Below are positions 1 through 6,874 of a DNA stretch of 64,000 nucleotides, in pieces. The stretch is from NCBI GenBank assembly GCA_944381495.1, contig CALWLJ010000013.1, positions 36,810 to 100,809 of the forward strand. The letters run 5' to 3'. The notes beneath the pieces are model-generated. The model was not told the DNA's origin, did not search any database, and saw nothing but the letters and a program-made list of their open reading frames with translations. The DNA comes from an uncultured Mediterraneibacter sp. (GTDB lineage: Bacteria > Bacillota > Clostridia > Lachnospirales > Lachnospiraceae). The first letter of the stretch is position 1. Each line of letters starts with the position of its first letter. Made by a program: the position numbers and the translations under genes.

Positions 1-150
1 TTCCTTGCATATTCTCCGTCAATGAGCGGGAGCGGTGAGCTTCCGGAGGCAGATACATTTGCAGTGATCGGCGCTACAGTGACCGATAATTTCGGCGTAA
101 AGATGCCGGAGGGGACCATCGGGCGGTCGATCCTGGAGAAGCTGAGATAA
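1..150 (+). CDS. C-terminal end of an unidentified protein (partial)
   Basis: The window opens inside a reading frame that starts before base 1. It gives 49 residues ending in GRSILEKLR and a TAA at 148-150. The segment contains [20 protein letters not shown], which I do not recognise with confidence. A rho-independent terminator follows 46 bases later, so this is the last gene of its transcription unit and is separate from the PadR unit downstream. The frame has no internal stops and codon use matches the neighbours, so it is probably a real gene end. Confidence 0.6.
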   Translation, partial: FLAYSPSMSGSGELPEADTFAVIGATVTDNFGVKMPEGTIGRSILEKLR

Positions 151-195
151 CGCTATAGCATCGGAAATGCAGGTATGTAAGGCAGATAGAGAGAG

Positions 196-226
196 AGTAC
201 TGTTTTCGGACGGTACTTTCTTTTTT
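196..226 (+). terminator. Rho-independent terminator of the first gene
   Basis: AGTACTGT (196-203) pairs with ACGGTACT (210-217) around a TTTCGG loop, followed by a T-rich run at 218-226. It lies between the partial gene and the PadR promoter. Confidence 0.8.
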
Positions 227-234
227 GATATTTA

Positions 235-283
235 TTGACAGGCGCATATACTTAGTATATATTTATATTTAGTAATACTAAGT
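235..283 (+). promoter_or_regulatory. padR promoter with inverted-repeat operator
   Basis: TTGACA at 235-240 and TATATT at 258-263 are 17 bases apart, a consensus-like sigma-A promoter. A perfect 9-base inverted repeat, ACTTAGTAT (250-258) and ATACTAAGT (275-283), spans the -10 region and the likely transcription start. PadR-family regulators usually repress their own operon from such dyads, so this is the probable autoregulatory operator (inference). Confidence 0.75.
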
Positions 284-306
284 GTTTAAAAACAGGAGGA
301 AGGTGT

Positions 307-666
307 ATGGAGAGCCGTTTTACACAGCAGCTGAAAAAAGGCGTTCTGGAGATGGTCGTTCTCTGTATCATATCAGAAAAAGATACATACGGTTATGAGC
401 TCCTTCAGGAACTGGGAAAACGGGGAGAAGGTTTCTTTGATCTGAAGGAAGGTACCCTTTATCCCATCCTGTACCGCCTGGAAGATGACGGCCTGATCCA
501 ATCCTCCTGGAAGCAGGATCCGGAAAGAAACGGGGGAAGACGTCCTGCACCGAAGAAATACTACAGGATCACGGATGCGGGCAGCAGGGCGGCGGAGGAT
601 TACCGGGACATATGGAAGAAATTTGAGCAGTGTGTGGATCGCTTATGCGGGGAGGGAGAAGTGTGA
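307..666 (+). CDS. PadR family transcriptional regulator
   Basis: This 119-residue protein has the PadR winged-helix core: GVLEMVVLCIISEKDTYGYE (residues ~12-31), the EGTLYPILYRLEDDGLI recognition region, and the GRRPAPKKYYRIT wing. The C-terminal helix that mediates dimerisation is short, as in the PadR-s1 subgroup. An AGGAGG lies just upstream of the ATG. It is paired with the HAAS-domain membrane protein downstream, a very common PadR partner in Firmicutes, and both probably form one operon autorepressed from the dyad at 250-283. The stop codon TGA (664-666) lies inside repeat copy 1. The inducer is unknown. Confidence 0.92.
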   Translation: MESRFTQQLKKGVLEMVVLCIISEKDTYGYELLQELGKRGEGFFDLKEGTLYPILYRLEDDGLIQSSWKQDPERNGGRRPAPKKYYRITDAGSRAAEDYRDIWKKFEQCVDRLCGEGEV

Positions 667-727
667 AAGTAAACTTTCACATCTACCATTATTGACGCAG
701 CAAGTGCATCAGAAAGAGGAAATCATG
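661..727 (+). repeat. Gene-junction repeat, copy 1 (67 bases)
   Basis: The element begins with GTGTGA, whose TGA is the stop codon of padR, and ends on the ATG of the next gene. Inside are a stem GTGAAAG/CTTTCAC with a TAAA loop, a second stem GACGCA/TGCATC (one mismatch) with a GCAAG loop, and the ribosome site GAAAGAGGAAATC before the ATG. The same 67 bases, with a few substitutions, recur at 41842-41908, and in a 71-base version at 43309-43379. Confidence 0.9.
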
Positions 728-1432
728 ACAGAAGAACAGAAAAAGATTAAAAGATATGTAAACGCTCTGGAGCGCCGTCTGAAGCTCCCCTTAAAGTTAA
801 AGGTCAGGATCAATGAGGATATAGGCACAGAAATCCATCTCAGAATGGAGGCAGGAGAGAGTGTAGATGAAATCCTGGAGGAAATGGGAAGTCCCGAGGC
901 AGTGGCAGAGCGGTTTCATGAGGAGTATGCAGAGTATGTTGTGAAGAAAAGTCCGATTCGATTCCTGTTCCTTGGACTGGCAGCCTTTATTATCATAGCA
1001 GCGGTCCTATTTGGAATTGTATTTGCCCAGTCGCACCAGACTGAACCATCGATTTCTATTATCGGAGGTGCTGATGGTCCAACATCTATTTTCATTGCGG
1101 GTAAGACAGAAAATGAAACGAATCGGAACGTCTGGAACACTTACTGGATGTCTGTTGTAGGACTGTTTCTGGGCTGTATTGCAGCGTACTTGATGGCGTC
1201 TTATGGAAAGAGAGGAGACAGAAAGCAATATATGAAGTGCATCCTGCTGTCTGCGGCAGGACTGATTTTATCATTTATTCCTTTCTTTATACCGGACGGA
1301 CATGTGGTCCAGTGGTCTTTCGGCGTGGGCATGACAGGAATAACAGTAGCGCCGGGAGTGATCCTGAATCTGGTGGTGCTGGTAATGGCATGGATAAGGA
1401 TGAGGAAGAAGCGCGGGGATGATATCAGGTAA
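725..1432 (+). CDS. HAAS/DUF1700-type membrane protein with a GGADGPTS motif
   Basis: Starting at ATG 725 gives 235 residues. Residues 1-80 form the helical HAAS domain (kinked helices, EDIGTEIHLRMEAGESVDEI, then MGSPEAVAERF) that PadR-linked membrane proteins carry. Hydrophobic segments lie at about 83-105, 147-165, 175-195 and 200-225. Between the first two is SISIIGGADGPTSIFIAGK, a motif otherwise typical of the beta subunit of sodium-pumping decarboxylases. The reading frame stays open upstream through the repeat (to 575), but that part overlaps padR and encodes only the repeat, so ATG 725 with its GAGG site is preferred. The role is unknown; it is probably a membrane effector or sensor controlled by PadR. 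Confidence 0.82.
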   Translation: MTEEQKKIKRYVNALERRLKLPLKLKVRINEDIGTEIHLRMEAGESVDEILEEMGSPEAVAERFHEEYAEYVVKKSPIRFLFLGLAAFIIIAAVLFGIVFAQSHQTEPSISIIGGADGPTSIFIAGKTENETNRNVWNTYWMSVVGLFLGCIAAYLMASYGKRGDRKQYMKCILLSAAGLILSFIPFFIPDGHVVQWSFGVGMTGITVAPGVILNLVVLVMAWIRMRKKRGDDIR

Positions 1433-1497
1433 AAGCTGGCCGGGGAATACCCGATAATATAGTATGAAAAAAGTGGTGAAATTAATTCGAAAAAATC

Positions 1498-1526
1498 TTG
1501 ACAAATGGTGATCTTCACAGTATACT
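1498..1526 (+). promoter_or_regulatory. Promoter of tRNA-Trp
   Basis: TTGACA (1498-1503), a 17-base spacer, and TATACT (1521-1526) lie 34 bases upstream of the tRNA. This is an excellent sigma-A promoter and indicates that the tRNA is transcribed alone. Confidence 0.85.
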
Positions 1527-1560
1527 ATACAAGTGGCTTGCGAAAGACAGGCCACGGAAT

Positions 1561-1631
1561 AGGGGATTGGTCAAATGGTATGATAGGGGTCTCCAAAACC
1601 TTTGGTGGGAGTTCGATTCTCTCATCCCCTG
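1561..1631 (+). tRNA. tRNA-Trp (anticodon CCA)
   Basis: The cloverleaf folds fully. The acceptor stem is AGGGGAT/ATCCCCT, the D stem GTCA/TGAT with a GG-containing loop, the anticodon stem GGGGT/ACCTT with loop CTCCAAA (anticodon CCA), and the T stem GGGAG/CTCTC with loop TTCGATT. The discriminator is G and no CCA end is encoded. It is a single tRNA with its own promoter and terminator, about 53 kb from the trp operon whose T-box would read the uncharged form of a tRNA-Trp. Confidence 0.9.
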
Positions 1632-1639
1632 CTAGAAAG

Positions 1640-1664
1640 GCACCGTGTTTACGGTGCTTTTTCT
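1640..1664 (+). terminator. Terminator of tRNA-Trp
   Basis: GCACCG (1640-1645) pairs with CGGTGC (1652-1657) and is followed by a T-rich run, directly after the tRNA. Confidence 0.85.
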
Positions 1665-1800
1665 ATTTCGTGTCATATGATTCAAAATAGGGTATGGCTA
1701 TTTTGTTTGCGATGACTGCCTAGAGGTGATACGATATTCCAATCGAGAAGGTGTACGTCTTCGGATGTGTATTGCCGCCTAATGTGCCAACATCGGGCGG

Positions 1801-1943
1801 TTGACTTTTTCGATACATTTGCTATAATGTACTTAACAGGACAGCCGGAAGGTGAGTGCAGGTCACCCGACCCGGCGAAAGTAAATACTAAGCTAAGAAA
1901 TAGCCGTTCCTAAACTTTGACGAGAGCAGGACGGCTATTTCTT
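1801..1943 (+). ncRNA. Probable small structured RNA with its own promoter and terminator
   Basis: TTGACT (1801-1806), a 16-base spacer and TATAAT (1823-1828) form a strong promoter with no convincing reading frame after it. A strong terminator hairpin follows, GAAATAGCCGT (about 1897-1907) against ACGGCTATTTC (1931-1941), ending in a short T run. The expected transcript is roughly 110 bases and contains another hairpin, GGTGA/TCACC, near 1851-1866. The layout resembles the antisense RNA half of type I toxin-antitoxin loci in Firmicutes, but I find no toxin peptide, so it may be a remnant or an independent small RNA. The rest of 1665-1800 shows nothing I can name. Confidence 0.5.
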
Positions 1944-2005
1944 ATGCGTAAAATTCAGAATGGCTACTATCAGTAAGGCGGTACTTACAATTAGGCTCAA
2001 CTCTT

Positions 2006-2461
2006 CTAAGCTGCTTTCTTACGAATTATTTTCCTGATAAATAATATGACCAAAAAATAAATTGCACATGCTATGATCCCCGCACCACAAGACCATGATA
2101 CAAATACATACCAAAGATGCTTCACTCTTGCAATTTGGTATGTAGCGATCTCTCCACGCTCAAGAACAGCAAGCCCTAATACAGCAATTGGAACACATGC
2201 GCCCAGGATAAAAGCTATAGCTGCACCAAGAGCGGTCAGCGCCTTTTGATAAAACCGTACTTTTTTTAACGGATCTGTTTTTAACTCAGTATTTGCAGGC
2301 TGAACATCTATTTTCATTTTCATGGCATCCATCTTTTTTTGGCAGTCTTCGCATTCGCTTAAGTGCTTATCAATGTCCTGCCTTGTTTGTTCGGATAATA
2401 TATCGTCCTGATATAGCGGTAATAAATCTGAAACAATATAACATGGAAGTCCTTTATTCAT
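2006..2461 (-). CDS. Zinc-binding anti-sigma factor-like membrane protein
   Basis: This 151-residue protein has an N-terminal anti-sigma zinc domain with the HLSECEDC (HxxxCxxC) motif near residues 33-40, preceded by CYIVSDLLPLY, which is typical of zf-HC2 proteins. Two membrane helices follow (about 74-98 and 115-140) and a basic tail (RKIIRKKAA). Its start overlaps the end of the upstream ECF sigma gene by 8 bases, so the two are translationally coupled. The expected role is to hold that sigma factor at the membrane until a signal releases it. Confidence 0.8.
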   Translation of the reverse strand: MNKGLPCYIVSDLLPLYQDDILSEQTRQDIDKHLSECEDCQKKMDAMKMKIDVQPANTELKTDPLKKVRFYQKALTALGAAIAFILGACVPIAVLGLAVLERGEIATYQIARVKHLWYVFVSWSCGAGIIACAIYFLVILFIRKIIRKKAA

Positions 2462-2930
2462 TTTTCAAAATCTCCTCTACAATTTTTTGCTTTCCCCTAA
2501 AAAATGTGACTCTTGTCCAGTTTTCTGTTTTGCCGATGATTTCTCCGATTTCAGCGAAAGATAAGTTGCTGATCAATCTTAAATACATTACTTCACGTAC
2601 AGGCTCATTCAAAGCATGTATCAACTGTAATATCTCTTTTTGTTCCCACTGAACGTTTATTTCTTTTTTACCATTTGTTTCCGGAATATTGTCCTCCAGG
2701 GGTAAAGTGTCCGGATGTTTCCTTAAATATTTCAACCAGACATTTTTAGCAATTCCGCACAACCAGGTCAAAATAGAGCTGTTTCCTTTAAAGCGGTCAA
2801 TACATTGAACAGCTTGAAAAAAAGTCTCCTGGGTGAGTTCTTCGGCAAGATGTTCGTTAGTTGTTTTGCTCAATAAAAACAAATATACTTTTTTTGAATA
2901 AATCTCATATATTTCTTCAAACGATTGCAC
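2454..2930 (-). CDS. ECF-type RNA polymerase sigma factor
   Basis: This 158-residue protein has the two ECF regions. Sigma-2 runs over residues ~1-70 with the ELTQETFFQAVQCIDRFKGN core and LTWLCGIAKNVWLKYLRKH. Sigma-4 runs over ~100-150 with VREVMYLRLISNLSFAEIGE and TRVTFFRGKQKIVE. The length is normal for the family. It is the first gene of a two-gene unit with the anti-sigma protein and probably recognises its own promoter somewhere in 2931-3060, which I could not delimit. Confidence 0.88.
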   Translation of the reverse strand: MQSFEEIYEIYSKKVYLFLLSKTTNEHLAEELTQETFFQAVQCIDRFKGNSSILTWLCGIAKNVWLKYLRKHPDTLPLEDNIPETNGKKEINVQWEQKEILQLIHALNEPVREVMYLRLISNLSFAEIGEIIGKTENWTRVTFFRGKQKIVEEILKNE

Positions 2931-3194
2931 TTTTAGCCCCCCTTCTGTTTGTTAGTACCGAATTCTGCTGTTTTGTTACAATCATATTTATAAAAGTAAA
3001 AAATCATTTTACAAGTCGGGAATATTCCTGAAAAAACATAATAAGTTCAAATGTTTAAAAATTTTTCTTCATTATCAATACAGTATAACAAAATAGAACA
3101 TAAATGGAGGATAAAAGAATGAAAAAAGTGTCTAAAAAAACAAATTGAATCATTATAGGGAGTGAAGATGTGAGGAGATATTAAAGGGAGAGAA
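2931..3194. other. AT-rich intergenic region with a tiny reading frame
   Basis: This stretch holds the upstream region of the ECF sigma gene (minus strand). On the plus strand an AGGAGG-like site near 3106 precedes an ATG at 3120 that encodes only MKKVSKKTN and a stop at 3147-3149. The peptide is too short to assign and may be a truncated gene start. Nothing else is evident. Confidence 0.3.
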
Positions 3195-3215
3195 GGGGAG
3201 CGGCCCGCCGCTCCC
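3195..3215 (-). terminator. Probable terminator of the ABC exporter operon
   Basis: GGGAGCGG (3196-3203) and CCGCTCCC (3208-3215) form a strong GC stem just past the end of the minus-strand permease gene. The following minus-strand bases are pyrimidine-rich but not a pure T run. Confidence 0.5.
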
Positions 3216-3242
3216 TTTCCTAATCAGAAATTTGAACATGCA

Positions 3243-4490
3243 TCATCTCACCGTATGTCGGACATAAGAATATACCGTCAGTCCTGCAAAAAGCGGAATC
3301 TCAATAATATACGCAATGACTGCAGCGTATGGAGTCCATACAGCCATATTCCCTATATTAAAAAATTTGAAATCCTGAACCGCATAGAGGATACTTGTCT
3401 GCAGCCCCACCCCTCCGGCCGGCAGTATGCTGCACAGCCAGTTCGATATACTTTCCGGCATGATAACGGAAATGATAAGAGGCATGAGGCAGAATAACAG
3501 AGCGGTCGCCAGTGCCGCCACTGTGCTCCTGAAATTGGCGGACAGGAAGAGGGTAAAGCTTACCACGGCAAGAACACATAACAGACCGGTCCAGGCCAGG
3601 AACCACTGCAGCTGCCCCAGATCCATATCAGCCAAAGTGAGGATGGAATAGATCATCTGGATCGACGTCTTCGTACACTCCCAGCCGAACAGTGTGTTGG
3701 AGATCAGGATATACAGTACCGTGCAGATCATAAATGCAATCCCACTGATGCACAGGGCAGAGAGTATTTTTACTGCTGCGAGATAACATTTACCCCGTCT
3801 GGTACAGCGCAGGATATCGTCTGCGCCGGACTGGTATTCTGCGGAGAAAATCGGCGCGGCGATCACAGCACAGAACAATACAATCAGAAATGCAAGCATG
3901 GTCTGATAATCCAGGGCATTGGAGTTGAAACCAGGATACACCTCAAAGGGTTTTTCCACATCCGCGTACATATTCATTGCCGTATTCCGGGCTGACAGGT
4001 TGTTACCCTGTTCTCTTACCATCTGTGCGGATAGCTGATCCTCACATGCCTGGTAATAATTGTCTATCTTTTCTGGATCGATCTCCATGAGGGTTGGTTC
4101 GATGCCGGTGACGGGATCAGCAAACAAAGTTTTTACACCGTGGATCACAGGGACATAAGGCAGGATCTCTGTTTCATAGACGCCCGCCGGCAGATCGTAA
4201 GACTGTTCTATGCCGTAATGGTTCAGGCAGGCCTGATAGATCTCAACTGCTTCCCGTACTTTCTCAGGAGTGACAGCTCCGGCTGCCTCAGACTGCAGTT
4301 CTTTTTCGTATGCGATAGAGTCAAGGCCGGTCAGCTCTACCAGGTTTCCTGAATCATCTGTATAGCTGCTGTAGAAGAAAGTAGTTGGTATCCAGGCTAA
4401 CAGGAATGTAAGCAGCAGAGCCAGTATCAGTAAGATCCATGTGGATCTTGTTTTCAGCACACGTTTTATTTCCAGTATGAAAATACGCAT
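3243..4490 (-). CDS. ABC transporter permease (ABC-2 type)
   Basis: Starting at ATG 4490 gives 415 residues. A first membrane helix (~15-35, STWILLILALLLTFLLAWIP) is followed by a long extracytoplasmic region (~40-215) and then five or six further helices. This is the usual layout of ABC-2 permeases that export peptides or antibiotics. An ORF starting at 4634 is longer but would overlap the ATPase gene, and AGGAGG sits 5-10 bases before ATG 4490. The start follows the ATPase stop by one base, so the two are coupled. The substrate is unknown; linkage to an ECF sigma factor suggests an envelope-stress or antimicrobial-peptide response. Confidence 0.85.
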   Translation of the reverse strand: MRIFILEIKRVLKTRSTWILLILALLLTFLLAWIPTTFFYSSYTDDSGNLVELTGLDSIAYEKELQSEAAGAVTPEKVREAVEIYQACLNHYGIEQSYDLPAGVYETEILPYVPVIHGVKTLFADPVTGIEPTLMEIDPEKIDNYYQACEDQLSAQMVREQGNNLSARNTAMNMYADVEKPFEVYPGFNSNALDYQTMLAFLIVLFCAVIAAPIFSAEYQSGADDILRCTRRGKCYLAAVKILSALCISGIAFMICTVLYILISNTLFGWECTKTSIQMIYSILTLADMDLGQLQWFLAWTGLLCVLAVVSFTLFLSANFRSTVAALATALLFCLMPLIISVIMPESISNWLCSILPAGGVGLQTSILYAVQDFKFFNIGNMAVWTPYAAVIAYIIEIPLFAGLTVYSYVRHTVR

Positions 4491-4491
4491 T

Positions 4492-5382
4492 TTAACACCT
4501 CCTGTCTTCGATTGAGCTGTCCTGCGGGAAAAGCCACAGATACAGATCCTCCAGGCGCGGATCGGCAGGAGCGGAGCCGGATACCAGCGGCCGTTCTGCC
4601 AGATAGCGGACCGCAACAATGCCGTTGCTTCCATTTCTCAGATTCACGATCTGAAGCCGATGCTCATACTTCTGCAAGGCTTCAGCCGGGATGACACAGC
4701 TCCATACTTTTCCCTTTACAGACTGTACCAGCTCTTCTGTAGTTCCGGTCTCCAGCAGCTTTCCGTCCTTCATGACAGCGTTGCAGGTGGCGATATACTC
4801 CACATCCGGGACAATATGTGTAGAGATCAGAACGATCCGGTCGTGGGCAAATTCTGAGATCAGGTTCCGGAAGCGGACTCGTTCTCCCGGATCCAGCCCG
4901 CTGGTCGGTTCATCCAGGATCAGTACTTCCGGATCGTTTAGCAGAGCCTGGGCAATGCCGACTCTTCGTTTCATTCCGCCGGAGAGTTTTGAAATTTTTT
5001 TGTTTCTTACGTCCGATAAAGATAGCATTTCCAGCAATTCAGAGATCTTCCGCCGGGTTTTACGGGGCGGGATCGCCTTCAGCGCGGCCATATATTCCAG
5101 ATAGCTTTTTACAGTAAATTCGGGATAAAATCCAAATTCCTGGGGCAGATATCCGAATATATCACGGTAACGCTCCCCAAGGGTTCTGATGGGGACTCCG
5201 TCATATACGATACGGCCGGAGCAGGGCTTCATGATCCCGGCGATGATCCGCATCAGCGTGGTTTTCCCGGCGCCGTTGGCCCCCAGCAGTCCCCATACGC
5301 CCGGGGTGATATGCAGGGTAACATCAGATACCGCTTTTTTGTCTTTGAATTGTTTGGAAACATGGTCGATCAGTAATTCCAT
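4492..5382 (-). CDS. ABC transporter ATP-binding protein
   Basis: This 296-residue ATPase shows Walker A GANGAGKTT (~34-42), the Q-loop around LPQEFGFYPEF, the signature LSGGMKRRVGIAQAL (~134), Walker B VLILDEPTSGLD (~155) and the switch histidine in VLISTHI. The extra C-terminal ~80 residues are common in exporters of the ABC-2 type. It lies between two membrane proteins and presumably drives one or both. Confidence 0.92.
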   Translation of the reverse strand: MELLIDHVSKQFKDKKAVSDVTLHITPGVWGLLGANGAGKTTLMRIIAGIMKPCSGRIVYDGVPIRTLGERYRDIFGYLPQEFGFYPEFTVKSYLEYMAALKAIPPRKTRRKISELLEMLSLSDVRNKKISKLSGGMKRRVGIAQALLNDPEVLILDEPTSGLDPGERVRFRNLISEFAHDRIVLISTHIVPDVEYIATCNAVMKDGKLLETGTTEELVQSVKGKVWSCVIPAEALQKYEHRLQIVNLRNGSNGIVAVRYLAERPLVSGSAPADPRLEDLYLWLFPQDSSIEDRRC

Positions 5383-5400
5383 TTGATCACATCCTTTCTA

Positions 5401-6180
5401 TTATGTCAGCTGCATTTCTGCGAAAGCTGAGCGTTTGATGATCCGGCTGATCTGAAAAATGTTGCAGACGACTAATCCCAGGCAGACAATTCCCCAGGCC
5501 AGGGAGAACGTCTGATGATAAAATGCGGGATAGATCCGGTCTGTCATAAATAACATCAGAAGTAAAGCAACGCACATTCCTGTGCTGCCCGGCAGGAAAA
5601 ACCGTGCCGGGATATGTTCCAAGAGGAACAGAAGCCCTCCGCAGGCCAGCAGAAACGGAAATATGATATACAGGATCACACCGCTGGCATTTATCGAAGT
5701 CTTTAGTATGGTAGTATATAAAATGCCGCCCAGTATGAGTAAGTCGCCAACACCAATGATAAGAAGCTTTGCCAGGAGCAGTCTGGCGGAGGAAAACCAG
5801 GTGGCTGCCTCTACTTCATTCATTTTGAAACGGAGGGGGCGGTGGATAAACGGGAGTGCGGTCATCAGTACCAGGATAGATGAGAAGCAGAGCAGTTCTG
5901 CAACATAGCGCTGGGTTCCCCAGTAATATTTTCCGAAGGAAACGATGAGTACACTGTTGATCAGAGCAAGAAGGATTCCCTGTATCGCCCAGATCTTCCA
6001 TCCCATGTGTCGGATCTGCAGTATAAGGAAGCTTCGGAAAGGGATCCTGTTTATCGAAGACTTCCTGTTCAGCTCGATGTTTACTGAGAATACAGTTTCC
6101 TGTAAATGTTCCTCCGAAATAGGAATGTCAGTATGAGAAAATGTGGTTTTAAGCTGTCTGTTCAGATTACTATCCATCAT
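5401..6180 (-). CDS. Membrane protein coupled to an ECF sigma factor
   Basis: This 259-residue protein has a soluble N-terminus of about 60 residues followed by about six hydrophobic helices. Its start overlaps the stop of the ECF sigma gene by 4 bases, and the ABC ATPase follows after 18 bases. It has no zinc anti-sigma motif. By position it could be the membrane partner of the sigma factor, a second permease subunit for the ATPase, or both. I do not recognise a named family. Confidence 0.7.
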   Translation of the reverse strand: MMDSNLNRQLKTTFSHTDIPISEEHLQETVFSVNIELNRKSSINRIPFRSFLILQIRHMGWKIWAIQGILLALINSVLIVSFGKYYWGTQRYVAELLCFSSILVLMTALPFIHRPLRFKMNEVEAATWFSSARLLLAKLLIIGVGDLLILGGILYTTILKTSINASGVILYIIFPFLLACGGLLFLLEHIPARFFLPGSTGMCVALLLMLFMTDRIYPAFYHQTFSLAWGIVCLGLVVCNIFQISRIIKRSAFAEMQLT

Positions 6181-6710
6181 ACAGTACCATCCTCCTTTAG
6201 TTTACTTTTCAGCTGCTTCAATGCAGAACGAAGCCGGGATTGAGCTGTGCGGAGAGGAATATCCAGGATTTCTGCTGTTTCCCGGATCGTAAGATCCTGA
6301 CTGAAGCGCAGGATCACCACTTCCCGCAGCTCTTCCGGCAGAAGTTCAATATACTGCCGCAATGCAAGATCAGACTCTGTTTTGTCAAAACCTGTTTCGT
6401 GATAGATGCTCTCATGGGTGAGATCTTCGATGGATATGTCAGAAAACGATTTTTTCCGTCTCATGTCTATACAGGTATTTGCAGCAATCTGATATAAAAA
6501 TGCTTTGAATTTCCCTTTATGGATATACCGGTCAAAATATCTGACCGCTTTCAGGAAGGTTTCCTGTACGGCATCTTCTGCCATGGATCTGTTCGGAGCG
6601 TGCCAGAGACAGTACCGCAGGATTTCGGGATACAGCAATCGGATTAGTTCCTCTGCGGCAGAACGGTCTCCGGACTCCATTCTTTTAATTAATTTATCTT
6701 CACGCGTCAA
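6177..6710 (-). CDS. ECF-type RNA polymerase sigma factor
   Basis: This 177-residue protein has ECF sigma-2 (AEDAVQETFLKAVRYFDRY and FKAFLYQIAANTCIDMRRKK, residues ~44-90) and sigma-4 (LPEELREVVILRFSQDLTIR and IPLRTAQSRLRSALKQLK, ~120-170). It is the first gene of a four-gene minus-strand operon with the membrane protein and the ABC exporter. It probably switches that operon on, and likely itself as well. Confidence 0.9.
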   Translation of the reverse strand: MTREDKLIKRMESGDRSAAEELIRLLYPEILRYCLWHAPNRSMAEDAVQETFLKAVRYFDRYIHKGKFKAFLYQIAANTCIDMRRKKSFSDISIEDLTHESIYHETGFDKTESDLALRQYIELLPEELREVVILRFSQDLTIRETAEILDIPLRTAQSRLRSALKQLKSKLKEDGTV

Positions 6711-6814
6711 GATTTTTTCCTCCTAAGGGCGTCCCCTTATATATTACAACGAATGAGCCAGGGGAAATGATTTGTGTGATGGAAAAATATTTGGGGATTC
6801 CTTTTTCTTTTCGT

Positions 6815-6820
6815 TATAAT
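6815..6820 (+). promoter_or_regulatory. Possible -10 box of the 5'-nucleotidase gene
   Basis: TATAAT at 6815-6820 lies 55 bases before the start. TTGGGG at 6791-6796 is a weak -35 candidate with an 18-base spacer. The assignment is tentative. Confidence 0.4.
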
Positions 6821-6874
6821 TAATAAAATGATACTCTACATAGTCAATCAAAATCTATTTCAGAAAGGCGGAAA

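Noticed and set aside
575-724. N-terminal extension of the HAAS protein upstream of ATG 725
   Set aside because: It overlaps padR and translates the gene-junction repeat. ATG 725 has its own ribosome site.
725-1432. Sodium-pumping decarboxylase beta subunit
   Set aside because: Only the short GGADGPTS motif matches. The length, HAAS domain and helix pattern do not.
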